A DNA stretch of 64,000 nt from GCA-002712965 sp913048525 (GTDB lineage Bacteria > Chloroflexota > Dehalococcoidia > Lucifugimonadales > UBA826): assembly GCA_913048525.1 (NCBI GenBank), contig CAJWWP010000001.1:1-64000 (forward strand). The letters are read 5' to 3'. Shown here piece by piece: positions 7,082 through 15,934 of the stretch. Below the pieces are notes generated by a model. It made no database searches and was not told the DNA's origin. It saw only the letters and a list, made by a program, of their open reading frames with translations. The translations under genes were made by a program, and so were the position numbers. The stretch's first letter is position 1; every line of letters begins with the position of its first letter.

Positions 7082-7848
7082 GATTAGAGGGAAAGGTCGC
7101 CATCATTACTGGAGCCGCTACTGGGCGACAGGGTTCTATTATGGGCTTTGGCGGCGCTGCCGCTTGGAGGTTTCTCCGAGAGGGTGCGAAGGTAGTTGTA
7201 ACCGATATAGATTCAGACTCAGGTCAGGCAACGGTTTCTCAGATGAAAGCCAATGGGTTTGATGCCGAGTTTATGTACCATGACGTCACAAGCGCCTCGG
7301 ATTGGGAACGTGTAGTCGTGGATACGATTTCCCTTTATGGTGTTCCAGATGTCCTTGTTAATAACGCTGGTAATTCTGCCAGGTTTAACGTTGAAGAGAC
7401 GTCTGAAGAAGCGTGGAACCAGCAGCTCGACGTACATGCAAAGGCAGTATTTCTGGGATCTAGGGAAGTCGTACCTTCGATGAGTGAGAAAGGCGCAGGG
7501 TCTATAGTAAATATATCCTCTATTTACGGACTTGTAGGTAGTCCTACAGTTACGGCATACCACGCAGGGAAAGGAGCCTCCCGTATTTTGACCAAATCGA
7601 TAGCTGTTCAGTACGCTAAAGACAATGTGAGAGTTAACTCAGTTCACCCAGGTTACGCAGTGACTCCATTGACGAATAATTTTTTTGAAGAATCTGAGCA
7701 GAGGAAATGGCTAATAGATAGAATCCCACTTGGGCGAATTGGCTCTGCATTCGATATAGTTCCTGCGATAGTTTTTCTGGCATCCGATGAATCATCGTTT
7801 ATAACTGGATCTGAAGTTGTCGTCGATGGTGGGGTCGTTGCAAGGTAG
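7078..7848 (+). CDS. Short-chain dehydrogenase/reductase (SDR)
   Basis: This 256-residue classical SDR is an NAD(P)-dependent alcohol or keto reductase. The N-terminal GAATGRQGSIMG cofactor loop is longer than the usual TGxxxGIG, with an insertion before the Gly-rich turn. VNNAG is intact, Ser of SSIYG and the YHAGK of the catalytic Tyr-Lys pair follow near residue 161-165, and VDGG closes the domain. The gene overlaps the acetamidase stop by four bases, so both probably serve one pathway, for instance oxidising a hydroxy acid released by the amidase. The substrate is unknown. Confidence 0.87.
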   Translation: MRLEGKVAIITGAATGRQGSIMGFGGAAAWRFLREGAKVVVTDIDSDSGQATVSQMKANGFDAEFMYHDVTSASDWERVVVDTISLYGVPDVLVNNAGNSARFNVEETSEEAWNQQLDVHAKAVFLGSREVVPSMSEKGAGSIVNISSIYGLVGSPTVTAYHAGKGASRILTKSIAVQYAKDNVRVNSVHPGYAVTPLTNNFFEESEQRKWLIDRIPLGRIGSAFDIVPAIVFLASDESSFITGSEVVVDGGVVAR

Positions 7849-7862
7849 CTTGCACCAGAGAG

Positions 7863-8723
7863 CTATGATCCTCTAAACCAAGTGTGGAACCATCGCAAGA
7901 CAGATTCGTCTCCCACTACAGATATGTTTCCCTCGCGAATGTTGGATTCAAGATTAGCTCTGGCAGTTATTAATAATGAAAAAAGTTTCGGGCTGACCTT
8001 AATCACCGCTTCAGCACCCGTAGGTTTGGAGGGCCTGTCCATGATGTCTATTGCGCCGGACCAACTCGCAAGTCTTAAACCTTTATTTGATTCGAACTCT
8101 ACGTCCAATATAACCGGGTTAACTTGTTCAATATTTGGGGTAAAAAACCATCGATTGATTTCTGGAGACTTCCATGCTTCTAGAAGTATGTCCGCCGCCT
8201 CCAAGTTAATTTGGTAGTTGTCATCTAAGGCATTAAAAATATCCCATGAGTGGAGTGTTGATTCGAATAGTTTTAACAGGAGCAATAGCCGTGGAGACAG
8301 TGTATTCATAGGGTGGTATGCAGGAAGGTCCCATTCGTCGGAGTTCACATTTTTGAAAGTCTCAAGTAAATCTACTTCCATTCTTTCAGATATCGCGATC
8401 ATTTGTGATTGGTCACTAAGTGCTGTTTCTGAAAGTTGAATAGCTCTATTTGCTATGCCTTCACTCATTGCTACGGCACTGCCTGTTCCAGGATTTGGCA
8501 TTCCCTCGGGAGGCATTCCGTCACCGTCGAGACTCCTTACTACTGAGTTTTGAAAGAATCCGTTAATGCTGATCAAATGAGAGACTACGTCTTTCACAGC
8601 CCACATGTGGCATTTACTTGGTTGTTCAAAGTCTGTGGATGATAAATCGCAAATGTCAGACAAATACTGTTTTGACAGTTTTTCCACAACATTAAGAATA
8701 TGCGAAGCGCTATGGTGATTCAT
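7863..8723 (-). CDS. MDMPI/DinB-type protein (maleylpyruvate isomerase N-terminal family)
   Basis: The 286-residue product has an N-terminal four-helix DinB-like region with CHMWAVKDVVSHL near residue 39-51, the hallmark of the mycothiol-dependent maleylpyruvate isomerase N-terminal family, a metal-binding fold with thiol-transferase members. The C-terminal 90 residues look like an SCP2-type lipid-binding strand-helix domain (GNISVVGDESVLRWF). It is third in a minus-strand operon after an SDR and a phosphotransferase (gap 36 bases). The metal-binding His residues are plausible but incomplete to the eye. The actual reaction is not known. Confidence 0.65.
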   Translation of the reverse strand: MNHHSASHILNVVEKLSKQYLSDICDLSSTDFEQPSKCHMWAVKDVVSHLISINGFFQNSVVRSLDGDGMPPEGMPNPGTGSAVAMSEGIANRAIQLSETALSDQSQMIAISERMEVDLLETFKNVNSDEWDLPAYHPMNTLSPRLLLLLKLFESTLHSWDIFNALDDNYQINLEAADILLEAWKSPEINRWFFTPNIEQVNPVILDVEFESNKGLRLASWSGAIDIMDRPSKPTGAEAVIKVSPKLFSLLITARANLESNIREGNISVVGDESVLRWFHTWFRGS

Positions 8724-8759
8724 TTGCGGATTACCTTATATTTTTTGCATAGAGCCAAA

Positions 8760-9824
8760 TTATATTCTGGATATCTGATAGAGCAGATGGTGATCATCAA
8801 TAATTGATTGCATTCTTTTGATTACTAGGGAAATAAGTTGCTCTCCTCTTGTGGATCCATTATTCAATGCTGTGCTTGCGACTAAAAGTATCTGGAAGGG
8901 TACAAAAAACCCAAGGATATAGTCTTTATGCATGTCTGACTTGGAGTAATCTTTTACTCCTTTTGAAATCAGGGTGTCATGATAATTTGCGAGAAGTTGT
9001 GACTCCCAAGATTTTCTATCCCTTTCGTCAAGACCCCAGGTGAATAAATATGCTACGTCGACGATTCCTTTCATCTCCGAACATAATTGCCAGTCAATTA
9101 CAGTAATACTCTTGTCATCGTCACCGAAAAAGAAGTTATCCGGCCTAAAATCCCCGTGACAAATTGTTGAGGGTGAATCCATTAATCTGTCCCATATAGC
9201 CATCATTTTATTTGGATAAACCGTTACAAGTTCCCGGAATTCTTTACTTAACCTATTCCCATATGAATCCAAAAATATGAGGCTGTTTTGTTCCACGATT
9301 CTGCTCATGAACCTTAGAATCAGTTTTGAGTGCTTCAACCAGGAGAACTGACTTCGCTTGGATGTCTCCCAGAAGCTGGAGTGAAATCTGGCAATTGAAG
9401 TTGTAGCTGCAATAGCTTGTGCGAGAGACAAACCTTGAAGTGAGTCACCATAAATTTTTGTTGAGAGGTCTTCCATTAATATACAGCAGTCACCTGTTTT
9501 ATCATCACACTCTGAATAGTAGGTTGCTGGCAAAAAGCCTTCGTAGGACTTGGGAAGGTTGCTGTATATGTTTGTTTCGTTTATCGCGTAAGGTCTTACC
9601 AGTTTTTTGGTACTGGAATTTTGTGAAGCGAATTTTACGATTAGCGTAGAGGGATTCTTATTAGAAATTGAGTCAGCGTGAGCATATGCTAAATTTAGTT
9701 TGAATACTTCCCCCGCAAAACCTTTGCCTTCGCTTACGTTATCGAAAGTAAAGTGTTTTACTTCATATCCAGTGACCTTTTTAAGCCACACATTCGATAT
9801 ATCCGAAATTGATTTTGGAAACAT
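8760..9824 (-). CDS. Phosphotransferase family protein (APH/ecdysteroid kinase-like)
   Basis: The 354-residue product has the kinase-like fold of aminoglycoside phosphotransferases. The catalytic loop ICHGDFRPDNFFF lies near residue 218-230 and the metal-binding VIDWQL about 15 residues later. An N-terminal Lys in LIVKFA is the likely ATP-binding residue, and ILMEDL marks the hinge. Such proteins phosphorylate small hydroxylated molecules, in other bacteria often sterol- or acyl-like ones. It sits 14 bases after the SDR stop and before the MDMPI gene, so the three probably act together. Antibiotic resistance is unlikely from context. Confidence 0.82.
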   Translation of the reverse strand: MFPKSISDISNVWLKKVTGYEVKHFTFDNVSEGKGFAGEVFKLNLAYAHADSISNKNPSTLIVKFASQNSSTKKLVRPYAINETNIYSNLPKSYEGFLPATYYSECDDKTGDCCILMEDLSTKIYGDSLQGLSLAQAIAATTSIARFHSSFWETSKRSQFSWLKHSKLILRFMSRIVEQNSLIFLDSYGNRLSKEFRELVTVYPNKMMAIWDRLMDSPSTICHGDFRPDNFFFGDDDKSITVIDWQLCSEMKGIVDVAYLFTWGLDERDRKSWESQLLANYHDTLISKGVKDYSKSDMHKDYILGFFVPFQILLVASTALNNGSTRGEQLISLVIKRMQSIIDDHHLLYQISRI

Positions 9825-9838
9825 AACTGTGCACCAAG

Positions 9839-10708
9839 TTAGTCTGGTCTAATTCTTTTAGCCATGTCTCCAGGTACAGCCTTTTCCATGTATTGGAACA
9901 TCTCTTCAGTAAAGAATGGAAGTCCCATCGAAGAGCTTATACCCCCGTCGACAGATATAACTTGACCATTAATAAAACTGGAAGCTTCAGAAGCCAGTAA
10001 CAATAAAGTGCCAGTCAATTCGTCTGGCTTACCTATTCTACCCATAGGGGAATTATTGCTTATGTGACGCCTGAATGCTGATTGTCTAACCCATGCCCCT
10101 GTCATTTCGCTTGGAAACCAACCAGGTGCTATAGCGTTAACCCGTATTCCCCGATCGGCCCAGGATGCGGCAAGACTTTTGGTCAGAGTCGCGACAGCTC
10201 CTTTAGTTGCTTGGTACGCGGCAGGCATACCCCTCATACCATTAAGCCCAGCCACTGATGACAAATTTATAATACTTCCCCCCAATCCATCTCTAAGCAT
10301 CCGCTGGCCAGCCTCCCTACAGCAATACCAAAGTCCTAGTAGATTTACCTTGACTGTTTGCTCAAACATTTCATCAGTAATTTTTTCGGGTACTGCACCA
10401 GCTTCGGCAATCTGCCCGGCATTGTTGACTACTATATCTATTCTTCCAAATCTTTCCTCGACATTATTAAACATGGTAGCCACCTGGGAGGAGTCTGTTA
10501 CGTCACAGGAGATCGACATTGCCGACTGATCTCTTTCGAGGATCTTGTTTTTCAGTTCTTCTAATTTGTTTTCACGACGAGCTGATATAACTACGTTAGC
10601 TCCACGACTGGCAAGGAATTCTGAGAATGTGACCCCTAAACCTGATGATGCACCTGTAACTATTATGGTTTTATTGCTGATATCGAATAATGGGTCGAAT
10701 TTAGTCAT
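9839..10708 (-). CDS. Short-chain dehydrogenase/reductase (SDR)
   Basis: The 289-residue classical SDR has TGASSGLG near residue 16, NNAG near 95, Ser in NLSSVAG and YQATKG (Tyr-Lys) near 170, and VDGG near the end. ATG 10708 is taken as start because GAAAGGA lies seven bases before it; an in-frame upstream start adds 20 residues with no homologous look. It is the first gene of a three-gene minus-strand operon with a kinase-like and an MDMPI-type protein. It likely oxidises or reduces a hydroxyl or keto group; substrate unknown. The upstream region holds two copies of a 10-bp palindrome. Confidence 0.88.
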   Translation of the reverse strand: MTKFDPLFDISNKTIIVTGASSGLGVTFSEFLASRGANVVISARRENKLEELKNKILERDQSAMSISCDVTDSSQVATMFNNVEERFGRIDIVVNNAGQIAEAGAVPEKITDEMFEQTVKVNLLGLWYCCREAGQRMLRDGLGGSIINLSSVAGLNGMRGMPAAYQATKGAVATLTKSLAASWADRGIRVNAIAPGWFPSEMTGAWVRQSAFRRHISNNSPMGRIGKPDELTGTLLLLASEASSFINGQVISVDGGISSSMGLPFFTEEMFQYMEKAVPGDMAKRIRPD

Positions 10709-10808
10709 GTGGTTCCTTTCACAAATGTTCTTTGGGATCATGGTAAGGTCGCGGGTGTCACGGGTCAATTGACTAGAACACTCGCTTCAGGGATTAATTA
10801 AATGGGCC

Positions 10809-10880
10809 CATAATTATGTCCATAAGTATTCCAAACACATAATTATGATAACCTTCGGCGGTCTCGTTGCAACTTATAAT
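10809..10880 (+). promoter_or_regulatory. Twin 10-bp palindromes and a -10 box before plsY
   Basis: The perfect palindrome CATAATTATG occurs at 10809-10818 and again at 10838-10847, 29 bases apart, in the divergent region between the SDR operon and plsY. A perfect TATAAT stands at 10875-10880, only 12 bases before the TTG start of plsY, so the message would be nearly leaderless. No good -35 hexamer is present, which fits an activated promoter. The paired palindromes look like operator sites for a dimeric regulator; this is inference. Confidence 0.4.
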
Positions 10881-10892
10881 TGGGGCTAGGCT

Positions 10893-11522
10893 TTGACAAT
10901 TACACAAGCGCTTATCTGGATCGCTCTTGGCTATACCTGTGGATCGGTTCCTTGGTCAGTGCTGGTCTCGAAATTATTTCGTAGTGAGGATGCCCGCAGT
11001 GTAGGAGATGGTAACCCTGGCGCCACTAATGCTTGGATCGCCGCTGGCTGGAAAGTAGGACTTATTGTTCTATTACTTGATGTATCTAAAGGTATAATTC
11101 CAGTAGTAGCTGGTCTGCTGTTTATTGGCCCAGCACAGGTTAATTTGGATTATGTGCTCCTAGCTTTAGTTTGGGTTGCACCCGTGGTAGGTCATGCCTG
11201 GTCGCCTTTTCTCAGATTTGGCGGAGGTAAGGCACTAGCATCTAGCTGGGGTGTGTGGATAGCATTAACCTTCGGAGCTGCATTTCCTGTTGGGCTTGCA
11301 TTGCTAGGGTTAGTGCACCTGCTACAGACTAACCACGCTATTACCGTTACATTATGCTTGGTAGGATTTACACTGGTGTTTGTTACAATTTTTGGCGGTA
11401 AAGATCTGTTTATATTTAGTATTTTGAATCTTGGATTGGTCCTATTCAAGCATCGTAGGGAATATAGAAACGGGATAGTTTTCAGGGGATGGATCAAAAA
11501 ACTTACCGGAAAGTTGGTTTGA
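10893..11522 (+). CDS. plsY: Glycerol-3-phosphate acyltransferase PlsY
   Basis: The 209-residue integral membrane protein transfers the acyl group of acyl-phosphate to glycerol-3-phosphate, the first step of phospholipid synthesis. PlsY motifs are present: GSVPWSVLVSK, the glycine-rich GDGNPGATN near residue 38, and GHAWSPFLRFGGGKA near residue 101 with the conserved His and Lys. About five to six membrane segments are predicted. It starts with TTG at 10893, 12 bases after a TATAAT box, so little or no leader. A glycosyltransferase gene follows after four bases, forming a lipid-related operon. Confidence 0.93.
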   Translation: MTITQALIWIALGYTCGSVPWSVLVSKLFRSEDARSVGDGNPGATNAWIAAGWKVGLIVLLLDVSKGIIPVVAGLLFIGPAQVNLDYVLLALVWVAPVVGHAWSPFLRFGGGKALASSWGVWIALTFGAAFPVGLALLGLVHLLQTNHAITVTLCLVGFTLVFVTIFGGKDLFIFSILNLGLVLFKHRREYRNGIVFRGWIKKLTGKLV

Positions 11523-11526
11523 GTTT

Positions 11527-12687
11527 GTGTTAGAACTGGCCTTACACACTGTTGTGGCCGCCATGGCGTGTTTTTCTGTGATGACAGCCTTTTCGAATAC
11601 GCGGTTTCTAAACCGTAAATCATCCACTATTATGAAGAATACTCGGATCGATACTGTAACTGTGTCGGTTTTGATTCCCGCAAGAGACGAAGAAAATCGT
11701 ATATCTGAATGTTTACAGTCTTTAATCTCCCAGTGTAGCAACGTCATAGAAATTATAGTGCTAGATGATAGATCTACAGATGCTACTGCAGAGATAGTGA
11801 TGGAATTCTCTGAGCAAGATTCTCGAGTCAAACTTATGGCTGGCGAGGAACTTCCATCGGGATGGATTGGGAAACATTGGGCTTGCCATCAACTTTCACT
11901 TGTATCAGAGGGTCAGTACCTTCTTTTTTTGGACGCGGATACTGTTCTAGAAGAAGATGCTATTTTGTTGGCCCTCAGAAAAGCTACGGAAGGTAATTGT
12001 GATCTGCTAACTTTTATGCCTCGGAGAATCGCAAAATGCGTAGCGGAAAAATTAATGTTTCCTTTCATTGACTGGGCAATATTCTGTTGGCTTCCGATGA
12101 GCCAGGCCCATAAAAGAAAGAACCCATATTTGTCCGCCACCTATGGCCAATTTATGTTGTTTAAGAGGTTGGCGTATGAGCAGATAGGAGGACACTCTAG
12201 AGTTAAAGACAATGCAGTAGATGATATGGAACTAGGTCGAATGACCAAAAGGGAGGGTCTTGTATGGAGTCTTTTGGATGGTGGGGGGTTAGTAACGTCC
12301 CTACCCTATGAGAACAATGTCGATGCCCTAAAGGGAATTTCAAGGAGTGTGTTCCCAGCTCTAAATTACCACGTAAGTCTTCTGGTCGCTTTTTCCATTT
12401 TGCTTTTAGCTATTGCCTATATTCCTCTGTATAACTTCATTAGTGAAGTTATATCAGATCAATTTAGTACAGGCTTTTTTTACCTCTCCTTGTTTTCATT
12501 GTCTATGTTAGTTATTTCCTGGGCTTTTGTATGCGTAAGGTTCAAACATCCTAAGTACTTAGTCATTTTGTTCCCGGTCTCTATTACTCTAGTGGTGTTG
12601 GTTGCTTACTATTCAATGTTTGCTAATGCTATGCAGTTCCAGTCTTGGAAAGACCGGGGTGTTCCTGGAAGACGTGTTCGTCTGTAG
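11527..12687 (+). CDS. Membrane GT2 glycosyltransferase (HpnB/CrtQ-like)
   Basis: The 386-residue protein has an N-terminal membrane segment, then a GT-A domain: SVLIPARDEE near residue 41, LDDRSTD near 79, a GWIGKHWAC motif near 118 and the metal-binding DADT near 137, then DDME near 235 as the likely catalytic acid region. Three more membrane helices end the protein (about 285-375). The GWxGKxWA motif is shared with hopanoid- and carotenoid-associated transferases such as HpnB and CrtQ, so a polyprenoid or lipid acceptor is likely. It is co-transcribed with plsY. No hopanoid or carotenoid genes are in the window. Confidence 0.83.
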   Translation: MLELALHTVVAAMACFSVMTAFSNTRFLNRKSSTIMKNTRIDTVTVSVLIPARDEENRISECLQSLISQCSNVIEIIVLDDRSTDATAEIVMEFSEQDSRVKLMAGEELPSGWIGKHWACHQLSLVSEGQYLLFLDADTVLEEDAILLALRKATEGNCDLLTFMPRRIAKCVAEKLMFPFIDWAIFCWLPMSQAHKRKNPYLSATYGQFMLFKRLAYEQIGGHSRVKDNAVDDMELGRMTKREGLVWSLLDGGGLVTSLPYENNVDALKGISRSVFPALNYHVSLLVAFSILLLAIAYIPLYNFISEVISDQFSTGFFYLSLFSLSMLVISWAFVCVRFKHPKYLVILFPVSITLVVLVAYYSMFANAMQFQSWKDRGVPGRRVRL

Positions 12688-12737
12688 GAAGAGGTTGAGA
12701 ATTTCCAGAAATGTCGTAATTGACTTTGCACTAAATA

Positions 12738-12782
12738 TTGACATATTAAGAACCTATGACTTGAATATAGGCATAATATGAC
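12738..12782 (+). promoter_or_regulatory. Promoter with a 22-bp-spaced TATGAC direct repeat before the XRE gene
   Basis: TTGACA (12738-12743) is a perfect -35 box; 17 bases later TTGAAT (12761-12766) is a weaker -10. Two copies of TATGAC (12755-12760 and 12777-12782) are 22 bases apart, two helical turns, flanking the -10 region. This layout suits autoregulation by the HTH protein that starts at 12800. The repeat is seen; the binding is inferred. Confidence 0.42.
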
Positions 12783-12799
12783 ACGATTGTGGGGAAGGT

Positions 12800-13672
12800 A
12801 TGTCCAGAGAAATAACAAAAATTGAAAGAGATACCCTAAGAAAAGCAAGAAGGGACAAAGGATTAACCCAGTCTGATGTCGCAGCAATTATAGGTGTGAA
12901 CCAGAGCGTGATTTCTAGAATGGAATCTGGAGATATTCAAGTAAGTGAACGTCTTTGGAAGTCTGTGATTAAAAATTACGGTGTAAATCTGGAAGAGAAC
13001 GCTTCCATTGAATTGTTAAATATTTATCAAGAGGATGCTGAAATGGTCAGGCTATTAATAGAGGAGTATGGGTCCCAGATTCCTGCTACCGCTATTAAGG
13101 CAATAAGGACATATGTTGAACATATTATCGGTCTTAGCGTCGGAAACAACTTTATAGAGGGTGCTCCTTCTATTCCAGGACAGAGCCTATGGGGAAGTGA
13201 CTGGAGTTGGGGGCCACGCGAACTTGAAAGATTCATCACCCCGGAATGTGCTCGTACGCTTAACTGGTCCCATTTGTCGATTCACAGAAGTTATCCTATT
13301 TTAATAGGAGGTAAAGAAATTGAAAAAACTGAGATTTATGTTGACGGATATGGTGAAGGGCAATCAATTTTTTCCGCTTTTTTCAATCAAATTACTAGAG
13401 AGGGAGTTTACACAGAAAACGATCTGAAAAATGCTGTTGATACCGATCCATCTAATGACCGTTATCTGAAAAAATATTTCAGAAACGTCATATCTATCAA
13501 AGTAGCTTTACCGGGTCTTCCCAATCGATATGTGAATGTTCTGATGAGCGGAGATGACCAATTTACTCTTCATGATTACGATTTTCTGGATGGCTTGGTG
13601 CGGCAATTTCTACAGCAACGCGGTGAACTAAATTATGACAGAATACAATCTTTATCCACGTCTACTTATTAG
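12800..13672 (+). CDS. XRE-family regulator with an uncharacterised sensor-like domain
   Basis: The 290-residue product starts with a clear XRE helix-turn-helix (residues about 10-60, with GLTQSDVAAIIGVNQSVISR). A helical linker follows, then a C-terminal domain of about 170 residues that I do not recognise. Its end, FTLHDYDFLDGLVRQFLQQ, resembles the last helix of GAF domains, so a small-molecule sensor is a reasonable guess. GGGGAAGG precedes the ATG. The gene stands alone between the glycosyltransferase and a convergent MBL gene. Its own promoter contains a direct repeat, suggesting autoregulation. Confidence 0.75.
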   Translation: MSREITKIERDTLRKARRDKGLTQSDVAAIIGVNQSVISRMESGDIQVSERLWKSVIKNYGVNLEENASIELLNIYQEDAEMVRLLIEEYGSQIPATAIKAIRTYVEHIIGLSVGNNFIEGAPSIPGQSLWGSDWSWGPRELERFITPECARTLNWSHLSIHRSYPILIGGKEIEKTEIYVDGYGEGQSIFSAFFNQITREGVYTENDLKNAVDTDPSNDRYLKKYFRNVISIKVALPGLPNRYVNVLMSGDDQFTLHDYDFLDGLVRQFLQQRGELNYDRIQSLSTSTY

Positions 13673-13682
13673 GACCGTGGCA

Positions 13683-14513
13683 CTATAATTCATCACGGTA
13701 TGCTTTATATGCCATCTCTACTATTTGAGGAATTCGATCTTGATTGGCAAAGCTTGAATATAGGCCAACATCTACTTTTTGGGCGGCTTGCTCTTCTGTA
13801 GCACCGTTGTCAAAAGCCGACTTGATCTGTGTATTAAGTAGGCTTAAAAGATCCTTAGCCTCATTGAACTCTACCCTTGTCCCAACTGGACCATGCCCGG
13901 GTACTATTGTGTTCGTATCGACTTTCTCTACTTGTTCCAAGACCGATACCCAGTCAGTTATGTGGCCGTCAGGGAATGCTGGGATGGTCTTGTTGACGGC
14001 TAGGTCTCCAACAAAAAGTACCTTTTCTTCCGGAAGATACAGCAATATGTCACTGTTTGAATGAGCTCTTCCGTGGAAGGAGAGCTGTATTTCTCTGCTG
14101 CCCATCCAGATAGACATTTTGTCGTTAAAGGTTACATCTGGGGTAGTTTTTACTATTCTGGAAAGTTCGGGTCTTAGCGCCTCTCTTGACCAGTAACGGT
14201 TGAAATTAGCGTCCCACTTTGTGTCGAGGTCGAATTTGCAATTTTCGTGTCCAATGATTGGGGTTGGTAGGAAATATTGGTTGCCATATATGTGATCTCC
14301 GTGAAAATGCGTGTTAATCACATATCTGATAGGTTTATCAGTAACGTCTCTTACCACCGTCATCAATGAACCAGCCAATGATGGTGTCATGAGAGTGTCA
14401 ATTACGATGACACCTTCCTCGCCGACGATGAATCCTGCGTTAGTTGCGCAATTTTCATTTATCCAGGCATATACGTTTTCGGCGACTTCAATCACACCCG
14501 ATTCATAATCCAT
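13683..14513 (-). CDS. Metallo-beta-lactamase-fold hydrolase
   Basis: The 276-residue MBL-fold enzyme has the dinuclear metal motif NTHFHGDHIYGN near residue 67-78, the later His of GRAHSNSD near 148, GDLAV (bridging Asp) near 168 and PGHGPVG near 209. The pattern HFHGDHIYGN and the long helical end place it with the subclass B3-like or quinoprotein-relay (SoxH-like) branch, many of which are lactonases or thioesterases. AAGGAG lies before ATG. It is second in a unit with a CaiB CoA-transferase (gap 33 bases), so hydrolysis of a CoA thioester or lactone intermediate is possible. Antibiotic hydrolysis is not implied. Confidence 0.87.
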   Translation of the reverse strand: MDYESGVIEVAENVYAWINENCATNAGFIVGEEGVIVIDTLMTPSLAGSLMTVVRDVTDKPIRYVINTHFHGDHIYGNQYFLPTPIIGHENCKFDLDTKWDANFNRYWSREALRPELSRIVKTTPDVTFNDKMSIWMGSREIQLSFHGRAHSNSDILLYLPEEKVLFVGDLAVNKTIPAFPDGHITDWVSVLEQVEKVDTNTIVPGHGPVGTRVEFNEAKDLLSLLNTQIKSAFDNGATEEQAAQKVDVGLYSSFANQDRIPQIVEMAYKAYRDEL

Positions 14514-14546
14514 TTCGCTGGTGCTCCTTTTAGGTTTCTAAACTTG

Positions 14547-15779
14547 CTAAAGTATTATTCCCTCATCTTGGAATGTTGCTATATCGTCCCAACTATAACC
14601 TAGAGTGTCTATAAGTATTTCTTCCGTATGTTGACCCAACTCCGGTGCTGAACGTTGGGTTTCCAATGGGGTCGTGGAATATCCAATAGGTGTCTGAAGA
14701 TATTTAACTTGACCAAGTGAAGGGTGATCAAAATCTACGATGTAGTTATTTTGGATTACCTGAGGATCCTTTGGTAAATCCCAAACGTCCTGCACTCGTT
14801 CCCATATTATTCCTCCAACCTTTTCCATACGCTCAGCCCAATAATTTCTGGGGTGAAGAGCAAATATTGCATCTAGCTCTCGAATAATTTCGACCTTGTT
14901 TTCTGCACGATCTTCCATCTTCTTATATCTTGGGTCTGTTATGAAGTCTTCGCGGTTCAAAGCCTCACAAAACGCTGGCCAGTATCGATCACTTTGATTC
15001 ATGGCAAAGGCGATCCATTTATCATCGGAGCATTTATAGCTATTCCAAAGAGGGTTTCGGGCACTTTTTCGATCTTGCCCTCCTGGTTCAACACCAGTTA
15101 AAAGCGCCATTCCGTATCTATTTCCAGCTAGCCACATCATGCTTCCTAAATGAGAAACATCAACTTTTTGGCCCTTTCCTGTTATGCCTCTATTGACTAA
15201 AGCTCCCAAAATGCCATTGCAGAGCATTATTCCAGAGATCTGATCTGCAATGCTTTGTAGGTTGTATGGATTTCCGTCATCTGGTCCTGCCCACCATAGA
15301 GAACCTGATCGCGCTTCGCCAGTATATGCAAATGCAGGCTTTTCAGCGTCAGGGCCGTTTGGTCCATACCCCGTCGCTGCCCCATAGACTATTGCGGGGT
15401 TGGTAGCCTTTAAGTCGTCGTATCCTAGTCCGAGTCTCTCGGCAACACCGTGTCGAAAGTTTTGAACAAATATGTCGGATTCTGTAACTAATTTTTTTAG
15501 AATATTAACTCCGCTTTCGGTTTTGAGGTCTAAGGCCATGCTCTTTTTCTGTCGGTTGAGTGATTCAAAGTAAGCGTTAAGACCTCCGCCTAAAGAGGAT
15601 GAAGTGCCACTCACAGTGTGGAATTGACGAGCGTGATCTCCGTCCAAAGATTCAATTTTTATAACCTCTGCTCCCATGTCGGCAAGCATCATGGAACAAA
15701 CTGGTCCAAACTGCCACATGGTCCAGTCAATGACTCGGATGCCGGAAAGGGGTCCAAAATTTGAAGAATCATTGGTCAT
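14547..15779 (-). CDS. CaiB/BaiF type III CoA-transferase
   Basis: The 410-residue enzyme moves CoA between carboxylic acids. The N-terminal SGIRVIDWTMWQFGPVCSMMLADMGAEVIKIE region (split here only by reading) is the family's Rossmann start, with GDHAR and DLKTESG following. A conserved Asp in SIADQISGI near residue 175 fits the catalytic Asp that forms the aspartyl-CoA anhydride. GKGQKVDVSHLG and the C-terminal GQHTEEIL are typical. GGAG precedes ATG 15779. The downstream MBL hydrolase is probably in the same transcript. It is divergent from a pterin-binding methyltransferase. The acid substrate is unknown. Confidence 0.9.
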   Translation of the reverse strand: MTNDSSNFGPLSGIRVIDWTMWQFGPVCSMMLADMGAEVIKIESLDGDHARQFHTVSGTSSSLGGGLNAYFESLNRQKKSMALDLKTESGVNILKKLVTESDIFVQNFRHGVAERLGLGYDDLKATNPAIVYGAATGYGPNGPDAEKPAFAYTGEARSGSLWWAGPDDGNPYNLQSIADQISGIMLCNGILGALVNRGITGKGQKVDVSHLGSMMWLAGNRYGMALLTGVEPGGQDRKSARNPLWNSYKCSDDKWIAFAMNQSDRYWPAFCEALNREDFITDPRYKKMEDRAENKVEIIRELDAIFALHPRNYWAERMEKVGGIIWERVQDVWDLPKDPQVIQNNYIVDFDHPSLGQVKYLQTPIGYSTTPLETQRSAPELGQHTEEILIDTLGYSWDDIATFQDEGIIL

Positions 15780-15934
15780 TACATTTTCTCCATTAGATTT
15801 TTAGTAAAATATTTATTAGCCCTATTCTATAGCCGTTTATGGTGGGCGTTTATGTTGTCTCTTTCACTAGTATTAAAGTATCGACACGCAGGATATTAAG
15901 ATGCCGGCGAAAATAGTATTTAAGCGAGGAAAAA

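Noticed and set aside
8760..9824. Aminoglycoside resistance kinase
   Set aside because: Only the general kinase fold is shared; its operon with SDR and MDMPI genes suggests small-molecule metabolism.
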